From Bradyrhizobium sp. CB1650 (GTDB taxonomy: Bacteria > Pseudomonadota > Alphaproteobacteria > Rhizobiales > Xanthobacteraceae), in NCBI RefSeq assembly GCF_029761915.1, contig NZ_CP121695.1, forward strand, positions 620,001-684,000: a DNA stretch of 64,000 nt, read 5' to 3'. The position numbers were made by a program, and so were the translations under genes. The notes below the pieces were generated by a model. It was given only the letters and a program-made list of their open reading frames with translations, was not told where the DNA came from and made no database searches. Positions 38,079-51,000 of the stretch are shown here, piece after piece. The first letter of the stretch is position 1. Each line of letters starts with the position of its first letter.

Positions 38079-38965
38079 GCCGATCCCCGCACGAGGTGCA
38101 GATGGTCCGGTCCCGCCTTGGGATCGGCGACGCCGAAGCGGCGGCCGTGCTGGAGCGAGGGGATCGCCCTGCGAGCCGTCTCGACCTTGGCCGGATCGAT
38201 CTTCGCCATGATGATGCCCGGCTCGACGTCACCCTCGGCGAGGATCTCGCCCCAGGGGTCGATGATCAGCGAGTGGCCATAGGTCTCGCGCTTGTTCTCG
38301 TGCAGACCGGCCTGCGCGGCGGCGAAGACGAAGCAGCCGGTCTCGATCGCCCGCGAGCGCAGCAGCACGTGCCAATGCGCCTCCCCGGTTTTGCGGGTGA
38401 AGGCGGACGGCACGGTGATGAACGACGCGCCGGCTTCCGCGAGAGCGCGATAGAGCGCCGGAAAGCGCACGTCGTAGCAGATCGTCAGCCCGACGCGACC
38501 CCAGGGCAGATCCGAGATCACCGCCGTCTCGCCCGGCTGATAATTGGCGGATTCGCGATAGCTCTCGCCGTCCGGCAGCTCGATGTCGAACATATGGATC
38601 TTGTCGTAGCTCGCGAGCACATTGCCCTCGGGCCCGATCAGGAACGAGCGGTTCACCGCCTTCTCCGGCGAGAAGCGCAGCGCCAGCGAGCCGACATGCA
38701 GGTGGATCTTCAGCTCCGCAGCGAGCGCCCGATATCCCCTCAGCGAAACGTCGTCCTCTTCGCTCTGGAGATGCTCGAACAGCGCCTTGCGGTTGAGCTG
38801 CATCATGTTGCTGACCTCGGGCGTCTGCACGTAATTCGCGCCGGCTGCCGCCGCCTGCCGGATCAGCTTGCTGGCCTGCTCGAGGCTCGGCTCAGGCAGA
38901 AGGCCGGTGCGCATCTGCACCATGGCGGCGGTGAAGCTTCGATCTTGGACTTGGTTCTGGCTCAT
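38075..38965 (-). CDS. carbon-nitrogen hydrolase (Nit1/Nit2-type amidase)
   Basis: A nitrilase-superfamily enzyme of 296 residues with Glu-Lys-Cys catalytic residues. The Glu is in NYVQTPEVSNMM, the Lys in YDKIHMFDIELPDGESYRES and the Cys in VGLTICYDVRFPALYRAL. The subfamily is the one that repairs deaminated glutathione or hydrolyses omega-amides, and its neighbour here is a glutaredoxin gene, which fits a glutathione-related role; that remains inference. ATGA overlaps connect it to grxC upstream and DUF1178 downstream. Confidence 0.93.
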   Translation of the reverse strand: MSQNQVQDRSFTAAMVQMRTGLLPEPSLEQASKLIRQAAAAGANYVQTPEVSNMMQLNRKALFEHLQSEEDDVSLRGYRALAAELKIHLHVGSLALRFSPEKAVNRSFLIGPEGNVLASYDKIHMFDIELPDGESYRESANYQPGETAVISDLPWGRVGLTICYDVRFPALYRALAEAGASFITVPSAFTRKTGEAHWHVLLRSRAIETGCFVFAAAQAGLHENKRETYGHSLIIDPWGEILAEGDVEPGIIMAKIDPAKVETARRAIPSLQHGRRFGVADPKAGPDHLHLVRGSA

Positions 38966-39237
38966 GAAACCTGCCTGACGCTCTCGAGCATGGCATCGAG
39001 TCTGCCTTCGCGGTCGAGCGCATAGAGCTCGTCGCAGCCGCCGACATGGGTCTTTCCGATCCAGATCTGCGGGAACGTCGCACCCGCCCCCGCACGGTCA
39101 TACATCTCCTGACGCCACGACGAATTCCTGGCGATGTCGAACTCGGTAAAGATCGCCTTCTTGCGGGTGAGCAGCGACTTGGCTGCGGAACAATAGCCGC
39201 AGCCCGGCCTCGTGTAGATCTCGACAGCAGCAGTCAT
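38962..39237 (-). CDS. grxC: glutaredoxin 3
   Basis: A 91-residue thiol-disulfide oxidoreductase reduced by glutathione. The redox site reads CGYC (YTRPGCGYCSAAKSLL) in place of the more common CPYC, and GATFPQIWIGKTHVGGCDEL forms the glutathione-binding part. ATG 39237 starts MTAAVEIY; a start six codons earlier is possible. Its stop overlaps the nitrilase start by four bases. Confidence 0.95.
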   Translation of the reverse strand: MTAAVEIYTRPGCGYCSAAKSLLTRKKAIFTEFDIARNSSWRQEMYDRAGAGATFPQIWIGKTHVGGCDELYALDREGRLDAMLESVRQVS

Positions 39238-39273
39238 GTCGTCCAGCGCTCTCATGTCATGAATTTCATTGAA

Positions 39274-40083
39274 TTATATGGGACGCGGCCCACTCTCGAC
39301 AACCCGGGCGAAGACCAGCAGGTCGACCTGGGCGGCCTTGGCGCGGAGCAGGGCGCGTGCACAGGCATCGGCGGTCGCACCCGAGGTCAGGACATCGTCG
39401 ATCAGGACGATGCGGCGACCCTGGACCTCGGCCTGAAGGTCGGCAGATACCTGGAATGCGCCCTGCACATTGGTGGCGCGCTGGGCGCGCGACAGGCCGA
39501 TCTGCTGCTCGGTCGCGCGCACCCGGCGCAGTACCTCGCTTCTGACCTTTACGCCGCTCTGCCGCGCGATGACGCGCGCCAGCGCCCCGGACTGATTGTA
39601 GCGCCGCCGCCACGCTCGGCGCCAATGCAGGGGAACGGGGACCAGCATGTCGGCGCCGGCAAGGAGCTCGACGCCTGCGCGCGCCATCCAGCGGCCCATC
39701 GCGGGCGCGAGATCGGTGCGGTCCTGGTATTTCAACGCGTGCACCAGCGTGCGCGCGACGTCGTCATAGCGCACGGCCGCGCGCGCCCGCTGGTACGCCG
39801 GCGGGCTCGCGATCGCCTCCATCGACAGCATGTCGGGGCCCGGATCGTAGACGAAGGGAATGCCGAGCCGCGGACAATAGGGCGGGGCGATGAACGATAG
39901 TTTCACCCAGCACGCCGCGCACACGCCCTCGCCATCCACCGGCTCGCGGCAGGACACGCACAGGGTCGGCAGCGCGATGTCGAGCGCAAGGCGTGCCGCG
40001 CGCGACAGTGCGTCGCGGCCGGCCATCCATGCGGCCCGCAGCGGCGCGGAGATGGAACGGGAGGGGGCGCTTTCGGCTTCCAT
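39274..40083 (-). CDS. comF: ComF family protein (phosphoribosyltransferase fold)
   Basis: A 269-residue protein with a zinc-ribbon start (CVSCREPVDGEGVCAACW, near 40-60) and a type I phosphoribosyltransferase domain ending in the PRPP motif VLIDDVLTSGATADA. QRARAAVRYDDVARTLVHALKY and VPVPLHWRRAWRRRYNQS are family marks. ComF helps DNA uptake in competent bacteria; in alphaproteobacteria the role is unclear. ATG 40083 is chosen; the frame continues upstream as shadow. It is first in the operon and divergent from the methyltransferase gene. Confidence 0.92.
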   Translation of the reverse strand: MEAESAPSRSISAPLRAAWMAGRDALSRAARLALDIALPTLCVSCREPVDGEGVCAACWVKLSFIAPPYCPRLGIPFVYDPGPDMLSMEAIASPPAYQRARAAVRYDDVARTLVHALKYQDRTDLAPAMGRWMARAGVELLAGADMLVPVPLHWRRAWRRRYNQSGALARVIARQSGVKVRSEVLRRVRATEQQIGLSRAQRATNVQGAFQVSADLQAEVQGRRIVLIDDVLTSGATADACARALLRAKAAQVDLLVFARVVESGPRPI

Positions 40084-40149
40084 AGGGCGCAAGGCTAGCT
40101 CCGCACGCACCGGATTGCCAGAACGACCGGGATCGGCGTAACCAGCGGC

Positions 40150-40998
40150 ATGGCCCAAGACCCGCAAAATCTGCCCGCCCTGTTCGATCGTGCCTTGCTC
40201 CATGCGAGGCAGCAGCGCGCAAGGGCGCAGGGATCCGTGAGCTTCCTGCTCGAGCGGGTGGATGAGGACATGTCCGACCGGCTGGCTGCGGTGATGCGGG
40301 AGTTTCACGCGGCGGCCGATCTCTGGACGCCCGGTGATGGTCTGATGGCGCTGCGTACGCGGCTGCCTTCCATCGCGCGGGTCGCGCTCGACGCGACGGG
40401 TGCGGAGAAGCTGCCTTTCGCGCCCGAAAGTCTCGATCTCGTCGTCTCCGCGCTGGCGCTGCAATTCGTCAACGACCTTCCGGGCGTGCTCGCGCAAATC
40501 CGGCGTGCGCTGAAGCCGGACGGCTTGCTGCTGGCGGCGATGATCGGCGGCGACAGCCTGACCGAGCTGCGCCAGGCCTTTGCTGCGGCGGAAGCCGAAT
40601 GCGAGGGCGGCGTGTCGCCGCGCGTAGCGCCGTTCGCTGACTTGCGCGACATCGGCGCGCTGCTGCAGCGCGCGGGCTTCGCGCTACCGGTCACCGATGT
40701 CGATCGCGTCGTGGTGCGCTACGCCAACGCGTTTGCGCTGATGCAGGATCTGCGGCGCATGGGCGCGACCAACGTGTTGATCGAACGACGGCGCAAGCCG
40801 GCGCGGCGCGCGACGCTGCTGCGCATGGCCGAGATCTACGCCGAGCGCTTTGCCGACCCGGACGGCCGCATCCGCGCCACCTTCGACGTGATCTGGCTCT
40901 CCGGCTGGGCCCCGCATGCGAGCCAGCAGCAGCCGCTCAAGCCCGGCTCGGCGAAGACGAGCCTTGCGGAGGCGGTGAAGAAGGCGGGGAAGACGTAG
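40150..40998 (+). CDS. methyltransferase domain protein, NDUFAF5-like
   Basis: A 282-residue SAM-methyltransferase-fold protein similar to mitochondrial complex I assembly factor NDUFAF5 and BioC. It begins LPALFDRALLHARQQRARAQ, continues EKLPFAPESLDLVVSALALQFVNDLPGVLAQIRRALKPDGLLLAAMIGGDSLTELRQ, and ends with DVIWLSGWAPHASQQQPLKPGSAKTSLAEAV, which is characteristic of this alphaproteobacterial group. The exact substrate is not known; NDUFAF5 itself hydroxylates an arginine of a complex I subunit. Confidence 0.88.
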   Translation: MAQDPQNLPALFDRALLHARQQRARAQGSVSFLLERVDEDMSDRLAAVMREFHAAADLWTPGDGLMALRTRLPSIARVALDATGAEKLPFAPESLDLVVSALALQFVNDLPGVLAQIRRALKPDGLLLAAMIGGDSLTELRQAFAAAEAECEGGVSPRVAPFADLRDIGALLQRAGFALPVTDVDRVVVRYANAFALMQDLRRMGATNVLIERRRKPARRATLLRMAEIYAERFADPDGRIRATFDVIWLSGWAPHASQQQPLKPGSAKTSLAEAVKKAGKT

Positions 40999-41009
40999 GC
41001 TCTATCCTC

Positions 41010-41132
41010 CGTCATGGCCGGGCTTGACCCGGCCATCCACGTCTCTCAGCTCGGCACGAAGATCGTGGATGCCCGGGACATAGGCGAGCGGAAGCGACGC
41101 CGTCCTTCTGACGGCTATGCCCGGGCATGACG
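41010..41132. repeat. 123-bp two-hairpin repeat, copy A
   Basis: The first stem pairs ATGGCCGGG with CCCGGCCAT and a second long stem pairs ATGCCCGGG with CCCGGGCAT; the outer ends are CGTCATG and CATGACG. A middle part reads GGCGAGCGGAAGCGA then GCCGTCCTTC. The same 122-bp unit occurs at 58423, with paired substitutions. It lies between the convergent methyltransferase and mutT genes. Confidence 0.8.
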
Positions 41133-41157
41133 TGAGGGTGTGCCGACTGCTTCCGCC

Positions 41158-41568
41158 TCACATCAGCAAGTCGATCAGATGCGGGATCAGCGGGATATCC
41201 GCCGGCGGCATGGGGTAGTCGCGCAGCTTGTTGGCGCGGACCCAGGCGAGGTTCTGGCCTTCGCGCGCCGTCACGAGACCTTCCCAGCGCCGGCAGATGT
41301 AGAGCGGCATCAGCAGGTGGAAGGTCTCGTAGGCGTAGCTCGCAAACGTCAGCGGCGCCAGGCACGGCTCGCTGACGGTGATGCCGAGCTCCTCGTGCAA
41401 TTCGCGGATCAGACTCTGCTCCGGCCGCTCGCCGGGCTCGAGCTTGCCGCCGGGGAATTCCCAGAGGCCGGCGAGCGCCTTGCCTTCGGGGCGCTGCGCG
41501 ATCAGGACGCGCTTGTCGGGGTCGATCAGGGCGCAGGCCACCACCAGTGTCAGTTTGAGATAGGCCAT
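41158..41568 (-). CDS. mutT: 8-oxo-dGTP diphosphatase (Nudix)
   Basis: A 136-residue Nudix hydrolase that removes oxidised dGTP and so prevents A-C transversions. The Nudix box is complete: GGKLEPGERPEQSLIRELHEELGI, split here as GGKLEPGE plus RELHEELGI. WEFPGG and LAWVRANKLRDYPMPPADIPLI fit the MutT group. ATG 41568 begins MAYLKLTLVV, ten bases after the argJ stop; a start 14 codons upstream would overlap argJ. Co-transcription with argJ is likely. Confidence 0.93.
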   Translation of the reverse strand: MAYLKLTLVVACALIDPDKRVLIAQRPEGKALAGLWEFPGGKLEPGERPEQSLIRELHEELGITVSEPCLAPLTFASYAYETFHLLMPLYICRRWEGLVTAREGQNLAWVRANKLRDYPMPPADIPLIPHLIDLLM

Positions 41569-41578
41569 AGGAGAAGAC

Positions 41579-42820
41579 TCAGGACCGGTAGTCCCCGTTG
41601 ATCGCGACATATTCCTTGGTGAGGTCGCAGGTCATGACGCGGTCGCGGCCCTTGCCGAGGCCGAGCGAGACCTTGATCGCGATCTCCGGCGCCTTCATCG
41701 CCTCCGACACCTGCGCCTCGTCGTAATCGGGATCGCGCGCGCCGCTCCTGGCGACGCGGATGCCGTTGAAGGAGATCGACAGCTTGTCGCGGTCGGCGGG
41801 CTCGCCGGCCTTGCCTACGGCCATCACCACGCGGCCCCAATTGGCGTCCTCGCCGGCGATCGCGGTCTTGACCAGCGGCGAGTTGGCGATCGACATCGCG
41901 ATCTTGCGCGCCGAGGTCTTGGTCTTGGCGCCGTCCACGGTGATCTCGACCAGCTTGCGCGCGCCCTCGCCATCGCGTGCGACCTGCTCGGCGAGGTTGG
42001 CGAGCACGCCGTTGAATGCCTTGACGAAGGCTTTTAGCCGCGGATCGCTGGCGCGGCTGATCTTCGGCGCGCCGTGCGCGGCGGCAGCACCGGTCGCAAA
42101 CGCCAGCAGCGTATCCGAAGTCGAGGTGTCGCCGTCGATCGTCACGGCATTGAAGGTGTCCTCGACGCCGCTCTTGAGCAGGGCCTGCAGGGCGGCCGGG
42201 GCGATCGGCGCGTCGGTGAAGATGAAGGACAGCATGGTCGCCATGTCGGGGGCGATCATGCCGGCGCCCTTGGCCATGCCGTTGATGGTGACCTTGGCCT
42301 TGCCGAGCTTCACCGTCGCGGTCGCGACCTTCGGGAAGGTGTCGGTGGTCATGATCGCTTTCGCTGCGGCGAGATAATCGCCGGGCTCGGCAGTCTCAGC
42401 GAGCCGGCCCAGCACGCCGTCGAACTTGGTCGCGTCCAGCGGCTCGCCGATCACCCCGGTCGAGGCCAGGAAAATCTCGCTCTCGCTGCAGCCGACCGCC
42501 TTGGCGGCGATCTTGGCGGTGAGCGCCGTGGATGCGCGGCCGGTCTTGCCGGTGAAGGCATTGGCGTTGCCGGAATTGACCACCAGCGCGCGGGCCTTGC
42601 CGCCTTTCAGCTTGGCGCGGCACCACTCCACCGGCGCGGAGGGGCATTTCGACTTGGTGAAGACGCCGGCAACGGCGGTGCCCTTGTCCATCACCGCGAG
42701 CAGCACGTCGGTGCGGTTCTTGTAGCGGATGCCGGCCTCGGCCGTCGCGAGGCGGATGCCCGCGATCACGGGCATGTCGGGAACGTGCTTTGGGGCGAGC
42801 GGGGAGACGGAGGAGGACAT
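41579..42820 (-). CDS. argJ: bifunctional glutamate N-acetyltransferase / amino-acid acetyltransferase
   Basis: ArgJ transfers acetyl groups from acetylornithine to glutamate and can start the arginine pathway. The precursor (413 residues) cleaves itself before Thr195 in [16 protein letters not shown], making alpha and beta chains. [21 protein letters not shown] and [11 protein letters not shown] mark the alpha chain, [11 protein letters not shown] and [16 protein letters not shown] the beta chain. ATG 42820 is chosen over a start 22 codons upstream that lies in repeat sequence. It follows the parvulin gene. Confidence 0.96.
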   Translation of the reverse strand: MSSSVSPLAPKHVPDMPVIAGIRLATAEAGIRYKNRTDVLLAVMDKGTAVAGVFTKSKCPSAPVEWCRAKLKGGKARALVVNSGNANAFTGKTGRASTALTAKIAAKAVGCSESEIFLASTGVIGEPLDATKFDGVLGRLAETAEPGDYLAAAKAIMTTDTFPKVATATVKLGKAKVTINGMAKGAGMIAPDMATMLSFIFTDAPIAPAALQALLKSGVEDTFNAVTIDGDTSTSDTLLAFATGAAAAHGAPKISRASDPRLKAFVKAFNGVLANLAEQVARDGEGARKLVEITVDGAKTKTSARKIAMSIANSPLVKTAIAGEDANWGRVVMAVGKAGEPADRDKLSISFNGIRVARSGARDPDYDEAQVSEAMKAPEIAIKVSLGLGKGRDRVMTCDLTKEYVAINGDYRS

Positions 42821-42860
42821 CGCTGGGGGCCTTATGGGAAAACCAAATCCAGATAAGCAG

Positions 42861-42883
42861 ATGCCCGGCACGAGGCCGGGCAT
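42861..42883. repeat. ATGCCCGGC hairpin between parvulin and argJ genes
   Basis: ATGCCCGGC-acgag-GCCGGGCAT is a perfect 9-bp stem of the CATGCCCGG repeat family in a 109-bp gap. It may reduce read-through into argJ. Confidence 0.6.
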
Positions 42884-42929
42884 CACGATGCTTAGATACT
42901 ATCGGCGTCAGCGAAGTGACAGCGAATTC

Positions 42930-43862
42930 TTACTTCTTCGCCGGCGGCGCCATCTTGCTGTCGGAGGGCTTGGCGGCATCGGCCGGCTTGGCATCCTTGG
43001 ACGCGTCCGCCTGGTCCAGCCGCTCGACCTTGGCGTCAGCGCGGAGCTTGGCGACGTAGTCGGCCTGCGCCTTGCGGGTGACGTAGTTCTCGATCTGGGT
43101 CTTGACCTGATCGAAATCCGGCGCCTTGCGGTTGCGCTTCTCCTCGACCTTGATGACGTGCCAGCCGAACTGCGACTTCACGGGGTCGGAGATCTTGCCC
43201 GGCTCGAGCGCGAAGGCGACCGCGGAGAACTCCGGCACCATCTGCTCCTTGGTGAAGAACCCGAGGTCGCCGCCGTCGGCGGAGCCCGGATCCTTGGATT
43301 TCTTCTTGGCGAGCTCGGCGAAATCGGCGCCCTTGTCGAGCTCGGCCTTCACCGCCTTGGCCTCGTCCTCGGTCTCGACCAGGATGTGGCGGGCGCGCAC
43401 CTCCTGCTCGCCGGTGATCTGCTTGGAGGCCTCCTCATAGACCTTCTTCATGGCGTCGGGCGTGGTCGCGGCCTTGCCCTCGCCGGCGAGCAGGCTATCC
43501 ATCAAGAGGCGGTTGCGGGCGAACGCCAGGCGCTTCTTGAACTCGTCGCTGTCGCCGATCTTCTTGTCCTCGGCGGCCTTGGAGACGATCTTCATGTCGA
43601 TCAGGAAGGCGAGCACGTTCTCGTCCTTGGTCGCCGGGTCCATCTGGGCGAGGCTCGGCCCGAGTTCCTCCTCGGCCATGGCGACGTCGCTCTTCTTGAT
43701 CTCCGCGCCGTTGACCTTCGCCAGCACCGGATCGTCGGCGGCCCGGAGCGGACCTGCGAACGCCAGGGTCAACGCCAGGCACGCAACCAGGCCGAAGCAG
43801 CCGGCCAGGGCGGAGGCATGGCGGAAACGCTGGCCGGTGGTTACCGGGAACGAGGTGGTCAT
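42930..43862 (-). CDS. periplasmic peptidylprolyl isomerase (parvulin type)
   Basis: A 310-residue exported foldase. Residues 1-41 form a signal peptide (LAGCFGLVACLALTLAFAGPLRAA). A helical SurA-N-like part follows, then the rotamase domain at about 155-250: VRARHILVETEDEAKAVK, GGDLGFFTKEQMVPEFSAVAFALEPGKISDPVKSQFGWHVIKVEE. The C-terminus is Lys/Ala/Pro-rich. It is divergent from secA and so stands next to the main secretion ATPase gene, which suits a protein-export folding role. Confidence 0.93.
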   Translation of the reverse strand: MTTSFPVTTGQRFRHASALAGCFGLVACLALTLAFAGPLRAADDPVLAKVNGAEIKKSDVAMAEEELGPSLAQMDPATKDENVLAFLIDMKIVSKAAEDKKIGDSDEFKKRLAFARNRLLMDSLLAGEGKAATTPDAMKKVYEEASKQITGEQEVRARHILVETEDEAKAVKAELDKGADFAELAKKKSKDPGSADGGDLGFFTKEQMVPEFSAVAFALEPGKISDPVKSQFGWHVIKVEEKRNRKAPDFDQVKTQIENYVTRKAQADYVAKLRADAKVERLDQADASKDAKPADAAKPSDSKMAPPAKK

Positions 43863-43983
43863 GGAAAATCCTTATCGTTGAAGCAGGGGGCTGCTTGAGC
43901 GGGGCGGACACTCGCCCAATCAGGGGGGCTTGGCAACGCGAAAAGTCTGTCAAAATGATGAATTAGCGGAAAGCCGCCCGCCG

Positions 43984-44012
43984 TTGACAAGGCCCTGACC
44001 GGGCCATATCTC
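43984..44012 (+). promoter_or_regulatory. candidate secA promoter
   Basis: TTGACA (43984-43989) and TATCTC (44007-44012) are 17 bp apart, 204 bp upstream of the secA ATG. The -35 is a perfect match and the -10 moderate. The rest of the 353-bp gap 43863-44215 shows no gene or repeat. Confidence 0.45.
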
Positions 44013-44215
44013 TGCCCGGTCGCGTCCATGGCGATGGCGTTTATTTTGCTGCGTTTTTGGCCGTTGAACCCAGACTTGCTCAATTCCCACCCATTTGGCG
44101 GATGACCCCCGCAGGCCGGGCACTGGCCCCACGGGGCGTCACGGTGAGTTGATAGGCAATTGGGTGACAACCTCTTGGCTGCAACGCGGTTGAATCGCGA
44201 ACACAGGAATTAGGC

Positions 44216-47065
<2,850 letters not shown>

Positions 47066-47073
47066 CGTTCTTC

Positions 47074-47099
47074 GCCTCTCCCCGCACGCGGGGAGAGGC
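47074..47099. repeat. CTCTCCCCGC hairpin after secA
   Basis: GCCTCTCCCCGC-ac-GCGGGGAGAGGC is a perfect 12-bp stem nine bases after the secA stop, sharing its core with 4739-4760. A second weaker hairpin follows (GGAATGCGCGC ... GCGCGGATTCC, 47101-47125). Likely marks the transcript end. Confidence 0.7.
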
Positions 47100-47125
47100 C
47101 GGAATGCGCGCTGCAAGCGCGGATT

Positions 47126-48054
47126 CCGGGTGAGGGGGACCCTCTGCGAATCAAGCTGACACTGCTCTCGCGACGCTCGCCACACAGGGCTGAGGTGCGA
47201 CGCTCGCACCTCATTCTCCGCTGTCGTCGCCCGGCTTGCCGCCTTCGCTAAAGCTTCGGCGGCCGAGCACCCTCGTGGCCCGGCGTAGCCTTGGCGGAGC
47301 CGGGACCGGGCGACCCAGTACGCCGCGGCTTCTCCGCTCAAGCACAGCTGCCTCTGGAATACTGGATCGCCCGATCGAGTCGGGCGATGACGATTGAGTG
47401 TGTGGCAAGCACTCGCGTCCCATTTGAATTAAGTCTCCAGACAACCCAACCCATCGCGATCCCGCGGCGCATTCGCGCCCGGGCTTTGCTTCATCTCTTC
47501 GCCCTCAAAACCGGAAGGGCGCAGGGAAGACCGGGCACCGACTGGCACCCATGGGCCCCTGTGCAAATGCGTGGGGTAGACGCTCACAGGGGAGACGACA
47601 GGTGCAGCCGAAATGCCCGGCCTTCCCTGCGCAGTGGTTGGAACGGCTTATGTCGCGCGCTCCCCGGGGAGCGATGCACTATTGCCCCCGTCGCCTTGCA
47701 GATGGCTGATGCGCGCGGTCCGGTCGGACCGCAACATCACCACAAGACTTGACGCACAGGCTCCGGGCGCCAGGACCACACGATTTTGCCGTACGCGAAC
47801 GGCGCCTGTCGTATCGCGCCGGCCGATCGCTCACGGGGACTTGCCCGCCCTGCAATCACCTGACGCCAACGCCGCCCGCGTCCACCGCAACCCACCCCAC
47901 GAACCGTGACGATCGCGACCCGCCCCTTCCGGAGGGATGAGATGGCGCGGAGGATGCAGGTGTTTCGGGGTTCGGGTAAAGAGAATTATTTTTATCCGAA
48001 GGGATTGATTTTGGGGAAGGTGGGTGTTTTGCCCGACGGGCGCGTGATAGTTGA
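47126..48054. other. 930-bp gene-poor stretch, Bradyrhizobium-type repeat DNA
   Basis: No coding region is convincing between secA and hsdR. Short frames of 60-150 residues on both strands are Pro/Arg-rich and lack starts with ribosome sites. From about 47500 the sequence (GCAGGGAAGACCGGG, CTCCCCGGGGAGCG, ACAGGCTCCGGGCGCCAGG, CACGATTTTGCCGTACGCG) recalls a long intergenic repeat seen in many Bradyrhizobium genomes; this is memory, not a search. The stretch ends in an AT-rich run before hsdR and may mark the left border of the restriction island. Confidence 0.4.
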
Positions 48055-51000
48055 TCAAGCTACCGCGCTGTCGTTGATCTCACGAATCTTGCTGACCAGC
48101 CGGACCACCTTTGCTTCGTCGAACAGGTGCTCTGGCCCGGTCGGTGCTACGCCCGTGAACGGCGGCTCATAGAGCAACGACGGGTCCATCATGCCCTGAT
48201 CGGTCAAGTGCTCGATCACCATGTTGATGAATTCGATCTGCGCCGCAGTCGCGGTGCCGGCCGCCAGAAATTCCCCGAAAGCTTCGCTGACGGCGGCGCG
48301 GTCCAGTCCGACCAGAGAGCGCACGAAGCGCCCAAAGCCTTCACTGATCTCCTTCGCACGGTCGATGTCGGCCGCTTCGCCGATACCGGCGTCCAGAAGC
48401 ATGTTTTCGAGCTGAACGAGATCGGATGGCGTCAACGGTTTGCCTTGGCGCAGCTTGTGCAGAACGATGTTGTCCTGGTGCGCGCGCAGGAAATGCCGGG
48501 CCTTCGATTTAAAGCGGACAAAATCGGCCTCGCCGATCTGCGGCAACATGATCTCGACGCCGTCGCCGATCTCGTCGGCAAAGTTGGAATAGACGATCGA
48601 CTTGCGGGATTTCTCGATGTGTTGGATCAAATCGCGCAGACGCAAACGAACTAGCTCCAGCAAGGGAACGGTCACCCCTTCCCACCAGTGATCGGTCTGG
48701 ATCTCCTCGATCAGCGCCGCATGCTGGGCAATGGTCGGAATTCCGGTTTGGTCTTCGAGCGCGGAGGCGACCTCCAGGAGTTGCTTGCGCAGGGTGTCGA
48801 ATCGCTTGGAGCCCTTCAACAGCGCGAGCTCCAGCGAAAACATAAGGAGATCGAACCGCTTCGCCTCTTCGGTTCCTAGCGAATGACCCGACGGCAGCGG
48901 CGCGACCTCATCGACCAGCTCCTTGCGCTTGTCGTCGCTGATCGAGATCCAGGCTTGCGGGTCGCGATACTTTTCGACCGCGCGCCGGTGCTGCCGCACG
49001 ATGAAATTGTCGGTGTTGAGGCCATGGACGACATTCTGCAGGGTCTTCGCAGCGTCCTCGCGTATCTCCGCCTCACTCGACGGCACGGCGTCTCCTGCTC
49101 GATAGCCCGACTGTTCGCCCGCAGCAAAACCGCCGGAGGCATGCTTGTCGTCGAGCGCGCGCACTAAATCGAGTCGCCCGGCAAACAAACGTTCCGATAG
49201 CGACTTCACGGTGCTCGCCTCCTTCAATTCGGGATTAGCACCGAAGAACTCGATGTTCTCGCAATAGTCGAAGACGCGGAAGAACTCCTTGTCCTGCCCT
49301 GGACCGAACAGATCGGGGCACAGCCGCGTGCCGCGACCGATCATCTGCCAAAACTTTGTCTTCGATCGGACCGGCTTGAAGAAGACGAGATTGACGACCT
49401 CCGGCACGTCGATGCCAGTGTCGAGCATGTCGACGGAGATCGCGATGTGCGGCGCCTTGGCCTTGTTCGAGAAATCGTCGATCAGGGTCTGCGCATAGGC
49501 GCCGGTCTGGTAAGTGATGACACGGGCGAAATGACCGATGAGGGAAGGATACGCGTGATCGAAGCGCTCCTCGATATACTTCGCATGCGCCTCGTTCTTG
49601 GCGAAGATGATGGTCTTGCCGAGACGGTCGCCGCCTTCGACCTTGATGCCGTGCTGCATCAAGTGTGCGATCACGTGATCGACCGTGTCCTCGTTGAAGA
49701 GACGCTTGTTGACCTCAGCGGCCTCTATTGTGTCGGGGATTTCATCCTCGCCCCATTCCAGCATGTCCCACTGGTCTTTTTCCTCGGGGCTGAGGTCGTC
49801 GTAGCTCAGGCCCGAGCGCACAATCTTGAGCGGCACGGAGATAGCCTTCGGCGGCACGAGGTAACCGTCTGCGACTGCCTCGTCGAGCGTATAGGCATCG
49901 GTCGGGACGCCGTCCTCCAGGTCGAACAGCGAATAGGTGTTCTTGTCGATCTCGTCCTTGGGCGTCGCGGTGAGGCCAACGAGGAAGGAGTCGAAATAGT
50001 CGAAGATGGCGCGGAAGCGCTGGTAGACGGAACGGTGCGCCTCGTCGATGACGATCAGGTCGAAATGGCCGGGACCGAATTTGACCTTTCCCTCCTGCTT
50101 GCCGTCGATCAGGTTCATCATCGTCGGATAGGTCGAAAGAAACACGCGGCCATCGCTGGTGCGTTCTGTCACGAGGTTGACCGGCGCCGCATCCGGCAGA
50201 TGGGCCTTGAAAGCGCTCGCCGCCTGGTTCACCAGCGCGACGCGGTCGGCGAGGAACAGCACGCGCTTGACCCAGCCTGCGCGCATCAGGAGATCGACCA
50301 GAGCGATCACTGTGCGGGTTTTTCCGGAGCCGGTCGCCATCACCAGCAGCGCCTTGCGCTCGCCATCCTGTTCGAAATGCCTGTTAATGGCGCGGATCGC
50401 ACGGTGCTGATAGGGACGCTCGACAATCTTGCTGCTGATCGGCTCCGCGCTGAGCGACTTCCGGGTCGTCCTGCGCTGGATAAGGAGCTCGAGCTCGTCG
50501 CGCTTGTAGAAGCCGCCAATCTGGCGTGGCGGATACCGGCTGTCGTCCCAGATCCAGTGCTCATAGCCGTTGGAATAGAAGATCACCGGCCGCTGGCCGA
50601 ACTGCGCCTGCAGGCGATCGGCGTAGAGCTTGGCCTGCTGGCGGCCCTCGCGCGCATCCCTGCGCGTACGCTTGGCTTCCACGAGGCCAAGCGGCTTGCC
50701 GTCCGCGCCCCACAGCAGGTAATCGACGAAGCCCACGCCCTCATTGTTCGGCATGCCCTCGACGCGAAACTCGGTATCCTCGGGCCTGTCGAGCGCCCAG
50801 CCGGCTTCGCGCAGCAAGAGATCGATAAAGCGGTCGCGGGTCTCAGCTTCGTTGTAGTCGTGCCGATCGGGCCGCGCCTCGGCCGCCTTGCGGGCTGTCG
50901 CAACTTCCGCCCGAGCCTGCTTCAGCTCTTCATCGAGGTTCTGCTTGTCGAGCAGCAGCTTTGTGAGTTCGCCATTCTTTGCGTCGAGTTCGGCCTGCTG

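Noticed and set aside
47749..47940. 63-residue frame in the gap after secA
   Set aside because: Pro/Thr/Arg-rich without a ribosome site; the DNA looks like a dispersed intergenic repeat.
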